A stretch of DNA of 64,000 bases, taken from NCBI RefSeq assembly GCF_004361065.1, contig NZ_SELT01000005.1, positions 1 through 64,000 of the forward strand, read 5' to 3'. Both the position numbers and the translations under genes were made by a program. Origin of the DNA: Cognatilysobacter terrigena (GTDB lineage: Bacteria; Pseudomonadota; Gammaproteobacteria; Xanthomonadales; Xanthomonadaceae). This document shows positions 21,680 to 32,756 of this stretch, in pieces (the first letter of the stretch is position 1; each line of letters opens with the position of its first letter). The notes under the pieces are model-generated. The model was not told where the DNA came from. It worked only from the letters and a program-made list of their open reading frames with translations, and ran no database searches.

Positions 21680-22722
21680 ACGCCATGACCGACACGATGC
21701 CGCGCGCGAAAGTCGCCGCGCCGCATGCCACGCACAAGTTCAAGCTGCTGCTCAAGCGCGAGTTCTGGGAGCACAAGGGCGGGTTCTTCTGGGCGCCCTT
21801 CATTGCCGGCGGCGTGTTCCTGCTGCTGTCGCTGATGGGCATGATCACGGCCGAGGTCGCCAAGAGCCGCGCCGCGGGTCAGGACATCGACATCAACGGC
21901 GCACACGTGCAGGTCGGCGCGCTGGATCTCTCGAAGCTGACGCAGCATCTCAGCGCCGAGGATCTCCGCCAGTTCGGCGGCGCCATCGACCTCACGTTGC
22001 TGATGTCGGCCGGCATCCCCTTCATCGTGCTGGGGTTCGTCGTCTTCTTCTACGCGCTCGGCTCGCTGTACGACGATCGCCGCGACCGCAGCGTGCTGTT
22101 CTGGAAGTCGATGCCGCTGTCTGATTCGCAGACGGTGCTGTCCAAGCTCGCCAGTGCCACGCTGGTCGCGCCGGGCCTTGCCGCCCTCGCCGGCATCGCG
22201 ACGATGCTCGTCCTGATGGTGATGCTCAGCCTGTTCGTGCTGATCCACGGTGGCAACCCGAGCACGCTGCTGTGGGGTCCTGCGAGTCCGCTGTCGGTCG
22301 CCGCGACGTTCGTCGCCGGCATCCCGGTCTACGCGGCTTGGGCGATGCCGACCGTGGGCTGGCTGATGCTCTGCTCGGCCTGGGCGCGCAGCAAGCCGTT
22401 CCTCTGGGCGCTGGTCGTGCCGGTCTTCGTGGGCATCTTCGTCAGCTGGTTCGATCTGCTGCACATGTTCAACCTGGACACCGCGTGGTACTGGCAGCAC
22501 ATCTTCCTGCGCCTGCTGGGCAGCACGTTCCCGACCATGCTCGGCGCGGCGGCGAACCTGGACACGATGCAGGTGCACGGCCCTGAAGACATCGCTGGCC
22601 TGGCCTCCGTCCGCTCGCTCTACTCGCTGTTTGCCACACCGTCGATGTGGGTGGGCATCGTTGCAGGCCTGGCGATGATCGTGGCCTCCATCCGCCTCCG
22701 CCGGTGGAGGGATGAGGGGTGA
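21676..22722 (+). CDS. ABC transporter permease
   Basis: 348 residues with about six membrane segments, in the regions FIAGGVFLLLSLMGMI, GIPFIVLGFVVFFYAL, LAALAGIATMLVLMVMLSLFVL, PVYAAWAMPTVGWLML, LWALVVPVFVGIFV and WVGIVAGLAMIVASI. A large periplasmic loop follows the first segment. The cytoplasmic motif YDDRRDRSVLFWKSMPLSD is the hallmark of the permeases paired with YtrA/YtrB-type ATPases. It forms the transmembrane part of the transporter and overlaps the ATPase gene by ATGA. Substrate unknown. Confidence 0.9.
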   Translation: MNAMTDTMPRAKVAAPHATHKFKLLLKREFWEHKGGFFWAPFIAGGVFLLLSLMGMITAEVAKSRAAGQDIDINGAHVQVGALDLSKLTQHLSAEDLRQFGGAIDLTLLMSAGIPFIVLGFVVFFYALGSLYDDRRDRSVLFWKSMPLSDSQTVLSKLASATLVAPGLAALAGIATMLVLMVMLSLFVLIHGGNPSTLLWGPASPLSVAATFVAGIPVYAAWAMPTVGWLMLCSAWARSKPFLWALVVPVFVGIFVSWFDLLHMFNLDTAWYWQHIFLRLLGSTFPTMLGAAANLDTMQVHGPEDIAGLASVRSLYSLFATPSMWVGIVAGLAMIVASIRLRRWRDEG

Positions 22723-22786
22723 GAGCGGCCCGCTCACGCGGCACTGCCGCGTGGGCCGCTCGAACGCCCGGCGCACTGCGCCGGGC
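22723..22786 (+). repeat. Two tandem GC-rich hairpins with matching ACT loops
   Basis: Hairpin one (22723-22761) has an 8-base lower stem and a 7-base upper stem, GCGGC-act-GCCGC at its tip. Hairpin two (22766-22786) is a perfect 9-base stem with the same act loop. They begin immediately after the permease stop. Neither is followed by a T-run, so they look more like a REP-type or RNA-stabilising pair than a standard terminator, although they could end transcription of the ABC operon. Confidence 0.55.
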
Positions 22787-22850
22787 CGGGCGACGAAACT
22801 CCCGCCACCCGCCTCATTTTCCAACCCGCATGTCTCCCGAGGACCCCGTC

Positions 22851-23564
22851 ATGAAGACTCTCCACAGCGCCCTCCTCGCCACCGCGCTCGTCGCCAGCCT
22901 CACCGCCTGCCAGCAGCAGAACCCGCAGCCCGCGACGAAGTCGACCTCGACCACCGGCGTCGGCGACGGCATCGGCGACGGCATCGGCGACGGCGTCGGC
23001 GATTCGGTGGACCGTGCGATGGACCAGGCACGCGTCAAGCTCGAGAAGGAGAACGTCAAGCTCACCGAGAACGGTCGCCATGCGGAGATCACGCCGCAGG
23101 GCGACCTGATCATCGACGGCAAGACGATCACGGTGAACGCCGAGCAGCGTCGCTTGCTGCTCGAGCACCGCGCCCACATCCTCGAGATCGCCGGCGCTGG
23201 CATGGATATCGGCAAGGAAGGCGCCCGCATGGCCGGCCGTGCCGTGACCGAGGCGATCACCGGCATCTTCAGTGGTGACACCGACCGCATCCATGATCGT
23301 GTGGAAGCGCAGGCGCAGGGCATGAAGAAGGCGGCCGCCGCCCTCTGCGACAAGCTGCCGGCGATGTACGCATCGCAGCAGCGTCTCGCCGCCGCGATTC
23401 CGGAATTCGCACCGTTCGCGAAGATGAAGTCGACCGAGCAGGACAAGTGCCACGCCGACATCAATTCGGATGACGAGTCGGACTCCGACACGGATGCCGG
23501 TTCGAAGGGCGATTCGGGGAACGAGGCGGAAACCGCAGCCAATGCGGCCGCGAAGCCGGCCTGA
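22851..23564 (+). CDS. DUF2884 (YggN-like) lipoprotein
   Basis: 237 residues from the ATG at 22851 (MKTLHSALL). The signal sequence ends in a lipobox LTAC (Cys20), so an envelope lipoprotein is expected. Residues 34-46 are a Gly-Asp repeat (GDGIGDGIGDGVG) made of near-identical codons. The DUF2884 core (about 60-200) includes EITPQGDLIIDGKTITVNAEQRRLLLEHRAHI, typical of the YggN family of unknown function. The C-terminus is very acidic (SDDESDSDTD) and then Ala-rich. The gene follows the tandem hairpins of the ABC operon and ends in its own terminator. Confidence 0.86.
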   Translation: MKTLHSALLATALVASLTACQQQNPQPATKSTSTTGVGDGIGDGIGDGVGDSVDRAMDQARVKLEKENVKLTENGRHAEITPQGDLIIDGKTITVNAEQRRLLLEHRAHILEIAGAGMDIGKEGARMAGRAVTEAITGIFSGDTDRIHDRVEAQAQGMKKAAAALCDKLPAMYASQQRLAAAIPEFAPFAKMKSTEQDKCHADINSDDESDSDTDAGSKGDSGNEAETAANAAAKPA

Positions 23565-23590
23565 TCCTCAACGATCGCTTGGATACCTCA

Positions 23591-23622
23591 ACGCGCCGTC
23601 ATTGACGGCGCGGTGTTGTTTT
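23591..23622 (+). terminator. Rho-independent terminator after the DUF2884 gene
   Basis: A 9-base-pair GC-rich stem (23592-23600 with 23604-23612), a three-base ATT loop, and GTGTTGTTTT downstream. It lies 27 bases after the DUF2884 stop. The following 170 bases before fumC show nothing I can support. Confidence 0.8.
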
Positions 23623-23795
23623 CGGGGCTGAAAAGTTTCGCGCGAGGAAGTGGCCGCGACGAGCTAGTCGGGTGAGTCGGCAACGGCTCTGGTGGCCGCG
23701 CGGGTTGCCGGGCGATGCAGCGTGACCACGCTGTGCGACTTGGCCGAACCAAGCTCTCGCGTCGTCAGGTGCCATTGCTGAGGCAACACGTTCCC

Positions 23796-25205
23796 TCACC
23801 CGCCGCCCGACATCCCCTCGCGAATCCCGCCTTGCGTCAATGACGCAGGGTCGAGGAGTCGGCGCAACTGCTCGCGCGACATGCCCGTCGCCTCGACCGC
23901 GACATCCAGCACCGGGCGCCCATCCTTGTACGCCTGCTTGGCGATCGCAGCGGCCTTCTCGTAACCGATGACCGGATTCAGTGCGGTCACGAGGATCGGA
24001 TTGCGATCCAGCGCCTCGCGCACGCGCTCGTTGCGCACCTTCAGGCCTGCGATGGTGCGGTCCGCGAGCAGGCGCGACACGTTGGACAGCAACGCGATCG
24101 AATCGAGCAGGTCGTACGCGATCAGCGGCAGCATGACATTGAGCTGGAAGTTGCCGCTCTGGCCGGCGACGGTGATCGCCACGTGGTGGCCCATCACCTG
24201 TGCGCAGACCATCGCCGTCGCTTCGGGAATCACCGGATTCACCTTGCCGGGCATGATCGAGCTGCCCGGCTGCAACGCCGGCAGTTCGATCTCGCCGAGC
24301 CCCGCCAGCGGTCCGGAATTCATCCAACGCAGGTCGTTCGCGATCTTCATGAGCGCCACGGCCAGCGTATTGAGCTGACCCGACAGTTCGACCGCGTCGT
24401 CCTGCGATGCGATGCCTTCGAAGCGATCCGCGGCGGCCTCGAACTTCACACCGGTGCGTTTCGCCAGCGCCTTCGACACCTGATCGCCGAAGCGCGGATG
24501 CGCGTTGATTCCCGTGCCGACCGCCGTGCCACCAATCGGCAGGCGGCGCAGCCGCACCAGCGCGTCCTCGATGCGCATGCGCGCCGAATCGAGCTGCGAC
24601 GCCCACGCGCCGAACTCCTGTGCGAACGTCACCGGCATGGCGTCCATCAGGTGCGTACGGCCGGTCTTCGTGACCTTGCCGAGCGAGCGGCCTTTCTTCG
24701 CGATCGTCGTCTGCAGCTGCTTGATGGCCGGCAGCAGATCGCGTGTGCAGGCGACGGCCGCCGAGACGCGGATCGCGGTCGGGATGACGTCGTTCGAGCT
24801 CTGTCCGAGATTGACGTGGTCGTTCGGATGCACGCGACGGCGCGTGTTCGACGCCACGTGCGCGATGACCTCGTTCGCATTCATGTTGCTCGACGTGCCG
24901 GAGCCGGTCTGGAACACGTCGATCGGGAAGTGCGCATTGAACTCGCCGTCGGCGACGCGTTCGGCGGCCGACGCGATCGCCTTGGCCACGGCCGGATCGA
25001 GCAGCTTCAGCCGGCCATTGACCTCCGCGGCGGACGCCTTGATCAGCCCCAACGCCTCGATGAAACCGCGCGGCATGGGGCGTCCGGAGATCGGGAAGTT
25101 GTCGACCGCCCGCTGCGTCTGCGCGCCCCAGAGCGCATCGGCCGGGACCTGCAGCTCGCCCATGCTGTCGTGCTCGATGCGGACGTTCTCGTCGTTCCGG
25201 GCCAT
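23796..25205 (-). CDS. fumC: Fumarate hydratase, class II
   Basis: 469 residues from the ATG at 25205 (MARNDENV), with an AGGAG site about 8 bases upstream. An extra 15-residue extension is possible but unlikely. It interconverts fumarate and malate in the TCA cycle without an iron-sulphur cluster. Signatures are GSGTSSNMNANEV (about residues 100-112), a THLMDAMPV block, and the family signature GSSIMPGKVNPVIPEA (about residue 317), which carries the catalytic Ser loop. Length is normal (460-470). It is divergent from purB, which belongs to the same aspartase/fumarase superfamily; the two starts are 108 bases apart. Confidence 0.97.
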   Translation of the reverse strand: MARNDENVRIEHDSMGELQVPADALWGAQTQRAVDNFPISGRPMPRGFIEALGLIKASAAEVNGRLKLLDPAVAKAIASAAERVADGEFNAHFPIDVFQTGSGTSSNMNANEVIAHVASNTRRRVHPNDHVNLGQSSNDVIPTAIRVSAAVACTRDLLPAIKQLQTTIAKKGRSLGKVTKTGRTHLMDAMPVTFAQEFGAWASQLDSARMRIEDALVRLRRLPIGGTAVGTGINAHPRFGDQVSKALAKRTGVKFEAAADRFEGIASQDDAVELSGQLNTLAVALMKIANDLRWMNSGPLAGLGEIELPALQPGSSIMPGKVNPVIPEATAMVCAQVMGHHVAITVAGQSGNFQLNVMLPLIAYDLLDSIALLSNVSRLLADRTIAGLKVRNERVREALDRNPILVTALNPVIGYEKAAAIAKQAYKDGRPVLDVAVEATGMSREQLRRLLDPASLTQGGIREGMSGGG

Positions 25206-25282
25206 CGTCGTCTCCTGTCGAAGCGGCGAGCGTACGACGCGCGGCGTCAACGCGCGTCGGGCCTGGCGGCCGCGACGGGTAA

Positions 25283-26689
<1,407 letters not shown>

Positions 26690-26690
26690 C

Positions 26691-27563
26691 GTGCGCGTCC
26701 TCGCCGTCGCGCTGCTCCTGGCCTTCGTCATGGCGCCCGCGAGCGCGGCGACAAAGGCGAAACCGAACCGCTGTGCAGACGACGCCGGCTGGAACGATCG
26801 CGCCGTGCCGCGCCACGTGTACGGCAACACGTGGTACGTCGGCACCTGCGGCATCAGCGCACTGCTCGTGACGTCGAAGGCCGGCCATGTCCTCATCGAT
26901 GCCGGGACCGAGGACGCCGCGTCGCAGGTGGAAGCGAACATCCGCACGCTCGGCTTCCGCGTGCAGGACATCCGCGCGATCGTCGGCTCGCACGCGCATG
27001 GCGACCACGCGGGCGGGCTGGCACAGCTGCAGAAGGCCTCGAGCGCGCCCGTGTATGCACGTGCGGCGGCGCTGTCCGTGCTGTCGACGGGCAAAGCCGA
27101 CCGCAGCGATCCGCAGCTGCTCGCACTCAAGCCGTTTCCGGCGGTCGCGAAGCTCGAACCCATCGAGGACGGCGGCCACGTCCGCGGTGGTCCGATCGAC
27201 CTTGTCGCCCACGCCACGCCCGGGCACACGCCGGGTGGCAGCAGCTGGACGTGGCGCGAATGCGAGAACGGTCGCTGCGTCGACATGGCGTACGTCGACA
27301 GCCTCACCGCGGTGTCGGACGACGTCTACCGCTATTCCGACGATGCGGCGTACCTCGCGACATTCCGCAACACGCTCGACGCCGTCGCAAAACTGCCTTG
27401 CGACGTACTGGTTACGCCCCATCCGTCCGCAAGCGATCTGTGGGCGCGCCTGCCGCCCGAGTCGTCCAAGCCGCTGATCGACGCGACTGCATGCCGCGCT
27501 TACGCCGAGTCCGCCACGCTGCGCCTCGACGCGCGCCTCGCGAAGGAGGCGAAAGCCAAATGA
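26691..27563 (+). CDS. Subclass B3 metallo-beta-lactamase
   Basis: 290 residues from a GTG at 26691, one base after purB. The signal peptide is [19 protein letters not shown] (cleavage near residue 19), so the enzyme is periplasmic. Zinc ligands are His101, His103, Asp105 and His106 ([10 protein letters not shown]), His179 (TPGHTPGG) and His244 (TPHPSASD). This is the B3 set: Asp120 and His121 present, and a Ser where B1 enzymes have Cys221 ([11 protein letters not shown]). Such enzymes hydrolyse penicillins, cephalosporins and carbapenems, and chromosomal copies are common in Lysobacter and Stenotrophomonas relatives. Activity and spectrum cannot be read from sequence. No mobile element flanks it. 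Its stop overlaps roxA by ATGA. Confidence 0.9.
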   Translation: MRVLAVALLLAFVMAPASAATKAKPNRCADDAGWNDRAVPRHVYGNTWYVGTCGISALLVTSKAGHVLIDAGTEDAASQVEANIRTLGFRVQDIRAIVGSHAHGDHAGGLAQLQKASSAPVYARAAALSVLSTGKADRSDPQLLALKPFPAVAKLEPIEDGGHVRGGPIDLVAHATPGHTPGGSSWTWRECENGRCVDMAYVDSLTAVSDDVYRYSDDAAYLATFRNTLDAVAKLPCDVLVTPHPSASDLWARLPPESSKPLIDATACRAYAESATLRLDARLAKEAKAK

Positions 27564-28735
27564 TCGAGATCGACGCACGCGGCAAGCCGCCGCTCGGCAT
27601 GACGCCGGCGCGTTTCCTGCGCGAGTTCTGGCAGAAGAAGCCTCTGCTGATCCGCAACGCGTTCCCGGATTTCGTCACGCCGATCGAGGCCGAGGATCTT
27701 GCGGGACTCGCCTGCGAGGAGTTCGCGCTGTCGCGCATCATCGAACACGACCGCGCCACCGACCGCTACACGCTGCGCACCGGACCGTTCGCCGAGGACG
27801 AGTTTCCCGGCATGCCGGACCACGACTGGACACTGCTCGTGCAGGACGTCGACAAATGGGATGCGGACGTCGCGGCGATCCTGCCGCGCTTCGACTTCCT
27901 GCCGCGCTGGCGCGTCGACGACGTCATGATCTCCTTCGCGGCCACCGGCGGCTCCGTCGGTGCGCATGTCGACCAGTACGACGTGTTCCTGCTGCAGGCC
28001 AAGGGCCACCGCCGCTGGCAGATCGACGCGTCGGCGAATCCACCGCTCGCGTTCCGCGCCGACGCTGAGATCAAGCTGCTGCGCGAGTTCACGCCGACGC
28101 ACGACTGGGTGCTCGGACCGGGCGACATGCTGTATCTCCCGCCCGGCGTGCCGCATCACGGCGTGGCGGAAGATCCGTGCCTCACGTTTTCGATCGGCAT
28201 GCGCGCACCGTCTGCGGCCGAACTGCTCGGCGATTTCGTCGACACGCTGGCCGCCGATGCGGACGAGGCGATGCGCTATGCCGATCCCGATCTGGCGCCG
28301 GCGAAAGACACGTTCGAGATCGACGACGCCGCGATGTCGCGCGCGATCGAGGCGCTGAACGCGCTGCGCATGAACGATGCAGACCGCCTGTCCCACTGGT
28401 TCGGCCGTTTCATCACGGCGTATCGCAGCAGCGGAATCGTGGCCGCGCCCGGCACCGTCATCGACCGCGCGACGATCGAGCAGGCGCTCAACGAAGGCCA
28501 GACGCTGCATCGCAATCCGTTCTCGCGCATCGCATGGCGCAAGGTCACGCGCGGCGCGCTGCTGTTCATCGCCGGGCAGTCGTTCGCGATGACAGTCGCG
28601 GACGCGAAGCGCGTCGCTGCGTCGGCGGAAATCGATATCGGCGTCTACGCACGACTGGGCGACGCCGCTCGCGAAGCGGTCGCCGAGCTCGCGGCGGGCG
28701 GCCACTATCAGCTGGCTGGAGACGAAGAGGAATGA
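27560..28735 (+). CDS. roxA: RoxA-type ribosomal protein oxygenase (JmjC/cupin, YcfD family)
   Basis: 391 residues from the ATG at 27560, inside the ATGA overlap with the lactamase gene. It belongs to the 2-oxoglutarate- and Fe(II)-dependent oxygenases that hydroxylate an arginine of 50S protein L16 in E. coli. Visible features are [13 protein letters not shown] (24-36), the iron ligands His136 and Asp138 ([10 protein letters not shown]) and a C-terminal His in PGVPHHG (199/200), and GHRRWQID as the co-substrate region. A winged-helix dimerisation part follows (about 270-390). Length and motif spacing match YcfD. It overlaps the GNAT gene by ATGA. Confidence 0.92.
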   Translation: MIEIDARGKPPLGMTPARFLREFWQKKPLLIRNAFPDFVTPIEAEDLAGLACEEFALSRIIEHDRATDRYTLRTGPFAEDEFPGMPDHDWTLLVQDVDKWDADVAAILPRFDFLPRWRVDDVMISFAATGGSVGAHVDQYDVFLLQAKGHRRWQIDASANPPLAFRADAEIKLLREFTPTHDWVLGPGDMLYLPPGVPHHGVAEDPCLTFSIGMRAPSAAELLGDFVDTLAADADEAMRYADPDLAPAKDTFEIDDAAMSRAIEALNALRMNDADRLSHWFGRFITAYRSSGIVAAPGTVIDRATIEQALNEGQTLHRNPFSRIAWRKVTRGALLFIAGQSFAMTVADAKRVAASAEIDIGVYARLGDAAREAVAELAAGGHYQLAGDEEE

Positions 28736-29628
28736 GCGACTTCCGCGTCGAACGCGTCGACTACGGCACCGCCCTGCCCGACCTGCGGGCGATACGCGAC
28801 GTGGTGTTCGTGCAGGAACAGCGCGTACCCGTCGAGATCGAACGCGACGCGCTCGACGCGGCCTGCACGCACGTCCTCGCACGCGACGCCGAAGGCCGGC
28901 CGATCGGCACGGGCCGTCTCGCGCCGAACGGCAAGATCGGGCGCATGGCCGTGCTGGGCGACTGGCGCGGACGCGGCGTCGGGCGCGCGATGTTGCTGCA
29001 ACTGCTCGACGCCGCGCGCGAGTCGGGCCTGAGCGACGTCATGCTGCACGCGCAGGTCGACGCCGAACGCTTCTACGCCGCCGATGGCTTCCTGCCCATC
29101 GGCGAGCGGTTCGAGGAAGCGGGCATCGTCCATCAGGAAATGCATCGCACGCTCGACCGGCCGGCGCCGGTCGACAACGCCGCGCAGGCGATCGCGGCGG
29201 TCGTGGGCATCGCGACGAACACGCGTCGCGCCATGGTGGTCTACAGCCGCGAGATGGATCCGGGCCTGCTGGACCAGACCGACGTCATCACCGCCCTGCG
29301 TCGCGTAGCGACGCGCGGCGGGGAGATCCGCCTGCTGCTGCAGGACGTCGAAGCGCCGCAGCGCGCGCATGCGCCGCTGATCGCGATCGCCCAGCGGCTG
29401 TCGTCGGCCTTCTCGATCCGCGTGATCGACGAGCCGGTCGACCTCACCTACCCGTCCGCCTTCGTCGCCAACGATACGGGCGGCTGGTACTTCCGCCCGC
29501 TGGGCCATCGCGTCGACGGCGAAACGCAGCTCGATGGCGCCGCCCGCGTCCGGCAGCTGCGGACCGTGTTCGACAGCGCGTGGGAGCGCGCGCGACCGGC
29601 GACCGAGCTCCGGGCGCTCGGGATCTGA
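28732..29628 (+). CDS. GNAT N-acetyltransferase with an additional C-terminal domain
   Basis: 298 residues from the ATG at 28732. Residues 1-145 form a GNAT domain: RDVVFVQEQRVPVEIERD, GRLAPNGKIGRMAVLGDWRGRGVGRAML (acetyl-CoA loop), and FYAADGFLPIGERFEEAGI. Residues 160-290 form a second domain (ATNTRRAMVVYSREMDPGLLD, IRLLLQDVEAPQRAHAPLI, WYFRPLGHRVDGETQLD) that resembles phospholipase D-fold proteins but lacks a clear HKD motif. Acceptor unknown. The ATGA overlap ties it to roxA, so a joint role is possible but unproven. Confidence 0.82.
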   Translation: MSDFRVERVDYGTALPDLRAIRDVVFVQEQRVPVEIERDALDAACTHVLARDAEGRPIGTGRLAPNGKIGRMAVLGDWRGRGVGRAMLLQLLDAARESGLSDVMLHAQVDAERFYAADGFLPIGERFEEAGIVHQEMHRTLDRPAPVDNAAQAIAAVVGIATNTRRAMVVYSREMDPGLLDQTDVITALRRVATRGGEIRLLLQDVEAPQRAHAPLIAIAQRLSSAFSIRVIDEPVDLTYPSAFVANDTGGWYFRPLGHRVDGETQLDGAARVRQLRTVFDSAWERARPATELRALGI

Positions 29629-29782
29629 CGCCCCACGCCGCCGCAATCCTCGAGCAGCCGGCCTCGCAAGTGGCACCAGGAATGTCCGCGCTTCTGCAGC
29701 GATCTGCGCCCATTCGATGCGGAAGCCATCCGCAAGGGCCGATTCACCACACCGTTTCGGGCGCGATGCGCCCCCGTCCGGC

Positions 29783-29788
29783 TATAAT
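29783..29788 (+). promoter_or_regulatory. -10 element of the sucA operon
   Basis: A perfect TATAAT in a GC-rich setting, 84 bases before the GTG start of sucA. No -35 at a standard 16-18-base spacing is convincing, so strength or dependence on an activator is open. Confidence 0.6.
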
Positions 29789-29866
29789 CCCGCGTCTTTC
29801 GCGCCCGATCGCGATATGCGGCGCGACACCCCCAATTTCCCCGCCGAGCCAGACGCCACCGCCATC

Positions 29867-32698
29867 GTGGACAGCCTTCTGAAGCAGTTTGCCCAGACCT
29901 CCCAACTCGGCGCGAACGCCGCCTACGTCGAGGATCTGTACGAGCAGTACCTGGTCGCACCGGACAGCGTCGACCCGAAATGGAAGGCCTACTTCGATGG
30001 CGTGAAGAGCGGCTCGACGAACGAGGTGCCGCATTCCGCGGTGCTCGAGTCGATCGCCGAGGCCGGTCGCCAGGCCGCACGCGGCCTCGTGGCGGGCGGC
30101 GGCACCGAAGCCGGTGACGAGCGTCAGCGCGCCGTCGGCAAGCTGATCATCGCCTACCGCTCGCGTGGTCATCTGGCCGCCAATCTCGACCCGCTCGGCC
30201 TCGAGAAGATGCCGCCGGCGCCCGACCTCGAACTCGCCTTCCACGGTCTGTCCGAGAAGGACCTGTCCGTCGAATTCAGCACCGGCGGCGTGGGCGGCAA
30301 GGACCGCATGAAGCTCGGCGACCTCGTCGACCTGCTCAAGCGCACCTACACCGGCACCGTCGGCGCCGAGTTCATGCACATCGCCGAGTCGGACCAGCGC
30401 CGCTGGATCTACGAGCGCATGGAAAAGGCCGGCGGCCGTTACGCGCGGAGCGAGGACGACCGCAAGCGCGTTCTCGAACGCCTCACCGCCGCAGACGGCC
30501 TGGAGCGCTACCTCGGCACCAAGTACGTCGGCCAGAAGCGCTTCTCGCTCGAAGGCGGCGACTCGCTGATCCCGCTGCTCGACGACATGGTCCGTCGCGC
30601 CGGCACGCAGGACGCCAAGGAAGTCGTGATGGGCATGGCCCACCGCGGCCGCCTCAACGTGCTGGTCAACACGCTCGGCAAGCCGCCGCGGGACCTGTTC
30701 AACGAGTTCGAAGGCAAGTTCGAACACGTGCACAGCGACCTCGCCCACCAGGGCGACGTGAAGTACCACATGGGCTTCTCCGCCGACGTCGCCACGCCCG
30801 GCGGCCCGGTGCACCTTGCGCTCGCGTTCAATCCGTCGCACCTCGAGATCGTCGATCCGGTGGTCGCGGGCAGCGCGCGTTCGCGCCAGACGCGTCGCGG
30901 CGACGAAGGCCGTCGCCAGGTGCTGCCGGTGCTGATGCACGGCGACGCCGCGTTCGCCGGCCAGGGCGTGGTGATGGAGCTGTTCCAGATGTCGCAGGCC
31001 CGCGGTTTCGCGGTCGGCGGCACGGTGCACATCGTCATCAACAACCAGGTCGGCTTCACGACGAGCGAGCGCCAGGACGCGCGTTCGACGCTGTACTGCA
31101 CCGACGTCTCGAAGATGGTCGGCGCGCCGGTGCTGCACGTGAACGGCGACGACCCGGATGCCGTGCTGTTCTGCGGCGAGCTCGCGCTCGATTTCCGCAA
31201 TACGTTCAACAAAGACGTCGTCATCGACCTCGTCTGCTACCGCCGCCACGGCCACAACGAGGCCGACGAGCCGGCGGCGACGCAGCCGCTGATGTACCAG
31301 GTGATCCGCAAGCACGCGACGCCGCGCGAGCTGTACGCCAAGCGCCTCGTCGCCGAGAACGTGATCACCGAGGCCGACGCGCAGGCGATGGTCGACGCCT
31401 ACCGCGCGAAGATGGATGCGGGCGAAGTCACCGCGGACGTCGTCGAGGTCAAGCCCGACGCGTTCACGCCGGACTGGTCGCCCTTCCTCACCGGCAAGCT
31501 GTCGGATCCGGTGGACACGAGGTTCGATCGCACCAAGCTCGTCGAGCTCGCGAAGTCGATCAACAGCGTGCCGGATCGCATCACTCTGCATCCGCGCGTC
31601 GCCAAGATCTACGAAGACCGCCGCAAGATGACCGCTGGCGAGCAGCCGGGCGACTGGGGCTTCGCGGAGAACCTCGCCTACGCCACGCTGCTGAGCGAAG
31701 GCTACAAGTTGCGCCTGGTCGGCCAGGACTGTGGCCGCGGCACGTTCTTCCACCGCCACGCGATCCTCCACGACCAGAAGACGGACGAGTACTACCTGCC
31801 GCTGCGAGAGCTGGTACCGAATCCAGCGGACGTCGCCGTGATCGACTCGCTGCTCAGCGAGGAAGCGGTGATGGCGTTCGAGTACGGCTATTCCACGGCC
31901 GATCCAATGACGCTCGACATCTGGGAAGGCCAGTTCGGCGACTTCGCGAACGGCGCGCAGGTGGTGATCGACCAGTTCCTGTCGTCGGGCGAAGCGAAGT
32001 GGGGCCGCCTCTGCGGTCTCGCGCTGTACCTGCCGCATGGTTACGAAGGCCAGGGCCCGGAGCACAGCTCGGCGCGCCTGGAGCGCTACCTGCAGTTGTG
32101 CGCGCTCGACAACATGATCGTCTGCACGCCGACGACGCCGGCGCAGGACTACCACATGATCCGCCGGCAGATGCGCATGACCACGCGCAAGCCGCTGGTG
32201 GTGATGACGCCGAAGTCGCTGCTGCGCCACAAGCTCGCGGTGTCGACGCTGGACGAACTCGCGAACGGCGAATTCCAGAAGCTGATCCCGGACAGCGTGA
32301 CCACGCCGAAGAAGGCGAAGCGCGTCGTCGTCTGCGGCGGCAAGGTCTACTACGACCTGCTGGAAGACATGCAGAAGCGCGGCGCCGACGATGTCGCGCT
32401 CATCCGCGTGGAGCAGCTCTATCCGTTCCCGCGCGCCGAGCTGAAGGCCGAACTCGCGAAGTATTCGACCAAGGACGTGGTGTGGTGCCAGGAAGAGCCC
32501 ATGAACCAGGGCGCGTGGTACCAGATCCGTCATCACCTCGTTGCCTGCCTCGGCGCGAAGCAGTCGATCCACTACGCGGGTCGTTCGCGCTCGCCGTCGC
32601 CGGCCGCCGGCCACTTCGCCGACCACGTGCGCGAACAGCAGCAGCTGATCGCCGACGCATTGGTCAATCCGCTCAATGGCGAGGTGTCGGAGGAGTAA
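29867..32698 (+). CDS. sucA: 2-oxoglutarate dehydrogenase E1 component
   Basis: 943 residues from the GTG at 29867 ([15 protein letters not shown]). Xanthomonad SucA proteins are of about this length and start at the equivalent position; an ATG at 29816 in the same frame is the alternative. The thiamine-dependent enzyme decarboxylates 2-oxoglutarate and reductively succinylates the E2 lipoyl group. Signatures include [32 protein letters not shown], the thiamine-binding [33 protein letters not shown], and the transketolase-like [13 protein letters not shown] and [21 protein letters not shown]. It heads the sucA-sucB-lpd operon. Confidence 0.96.
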   Translation: MDSLLKQFAQTSQLGANAAYVEDLYEQYLVAPDSVDPKWKAYFDGVKSGSTNEVPHSAVLESIAEAGRQAARGLVAGGGTEAGDERQRAVGKLIIAYRSRGHLAANLDPLGLEKMPPAPDLELAFHGLSEKDLSVEFSTGGVGGKDRMKLGDLVDLLKRTYTGTVGAEFMHIAESDQRRWIYERMEKAGGRYARSEDDRKRVLERLTAADGLERYLGTKYVGQKRFSLEGGDSLIPLLDDMVRRAGTQDAKEVVMGMAHRGRLNVLVNTLGKPPRDLFNEFEGKFEHVHSDLAHQGDVKYHMGFSADVATPGGPVHLALAFNPSHLEIVDPVVAGSARSRQTRRGDEGRRQVLPVLMHGDAAFAGQGVVMELFQMSQARGFAVGGTVHIVINNQVGFTTSERQDARSTLYCTDVSKMVGAPVLHVNGDDPDAVLFCGELALDFRNTFNKDVVIDLVCYRRHGHNEADEPAATQPLMYQVIRKHATPRELYAKRLVAENVITEADAQAMVDAYRAKMDAGEVTADVVEVKPDAFTPDWSPFLTGKLSDPVDTRFDRTKLVELAKSINSVPDRITLHPRVAKIYEDRRKMTAGEQPGDWGFAENLAYATLLSEGYKLRLVGQDCGRGTFFHRHAILHDQKTDEYYLPLRELVPNPADVAVIDSLLSEEAVMAFEYGYSTADPMTLDIWEGQFGDFANGAQVVIDQFLSSGEAKWGRLCGLALYLPHGYEGQGPEHSSARLERYLQLCALDNMIVCTPTTPAQDYHMIRRQMRMTTRKPLVVMTPKSLLRHKLAVSTLDELANGEFQKLIPDSVTTPKKAKRVVVCGGKVYYDLLEDMQKRGADDVALIRVEQLYPFPRAELKAELAKYSTKDVVWCQEEPMNQGAWYQIRHHLVACLGAKQSIHYAGRSRSPSPAAGHFADHVREQQQLIADALVNPLNGEVSEE

Positions 32699-32756
32699 TC
32701 CCCGACGCCGCGCCGAACGCCTGCTGCACCCTTCCATTTCTCAAGGACGCTTTTCC

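Noticed and set aside
23623-23795. A gene or RNA between the DUF2884 terminator and fumC
   Set aside because: The only open frame is antisense-type and shares the composition of shadows; no ribosome site or structure supports it.
26691-27563. The beta-lactamase as an acquired resistance cassette
   Set aside because: No integrase, insertion sequence, attC-like site or composition break is visible, and it is coupled to housekeeping genes.
29534-29866. SucA extension upstream to 29534 or an additional small gene here
   Set aside because: It overlaps the GNAT gene and the TATAAT element; SucA homologues start near the GTG at 29867.
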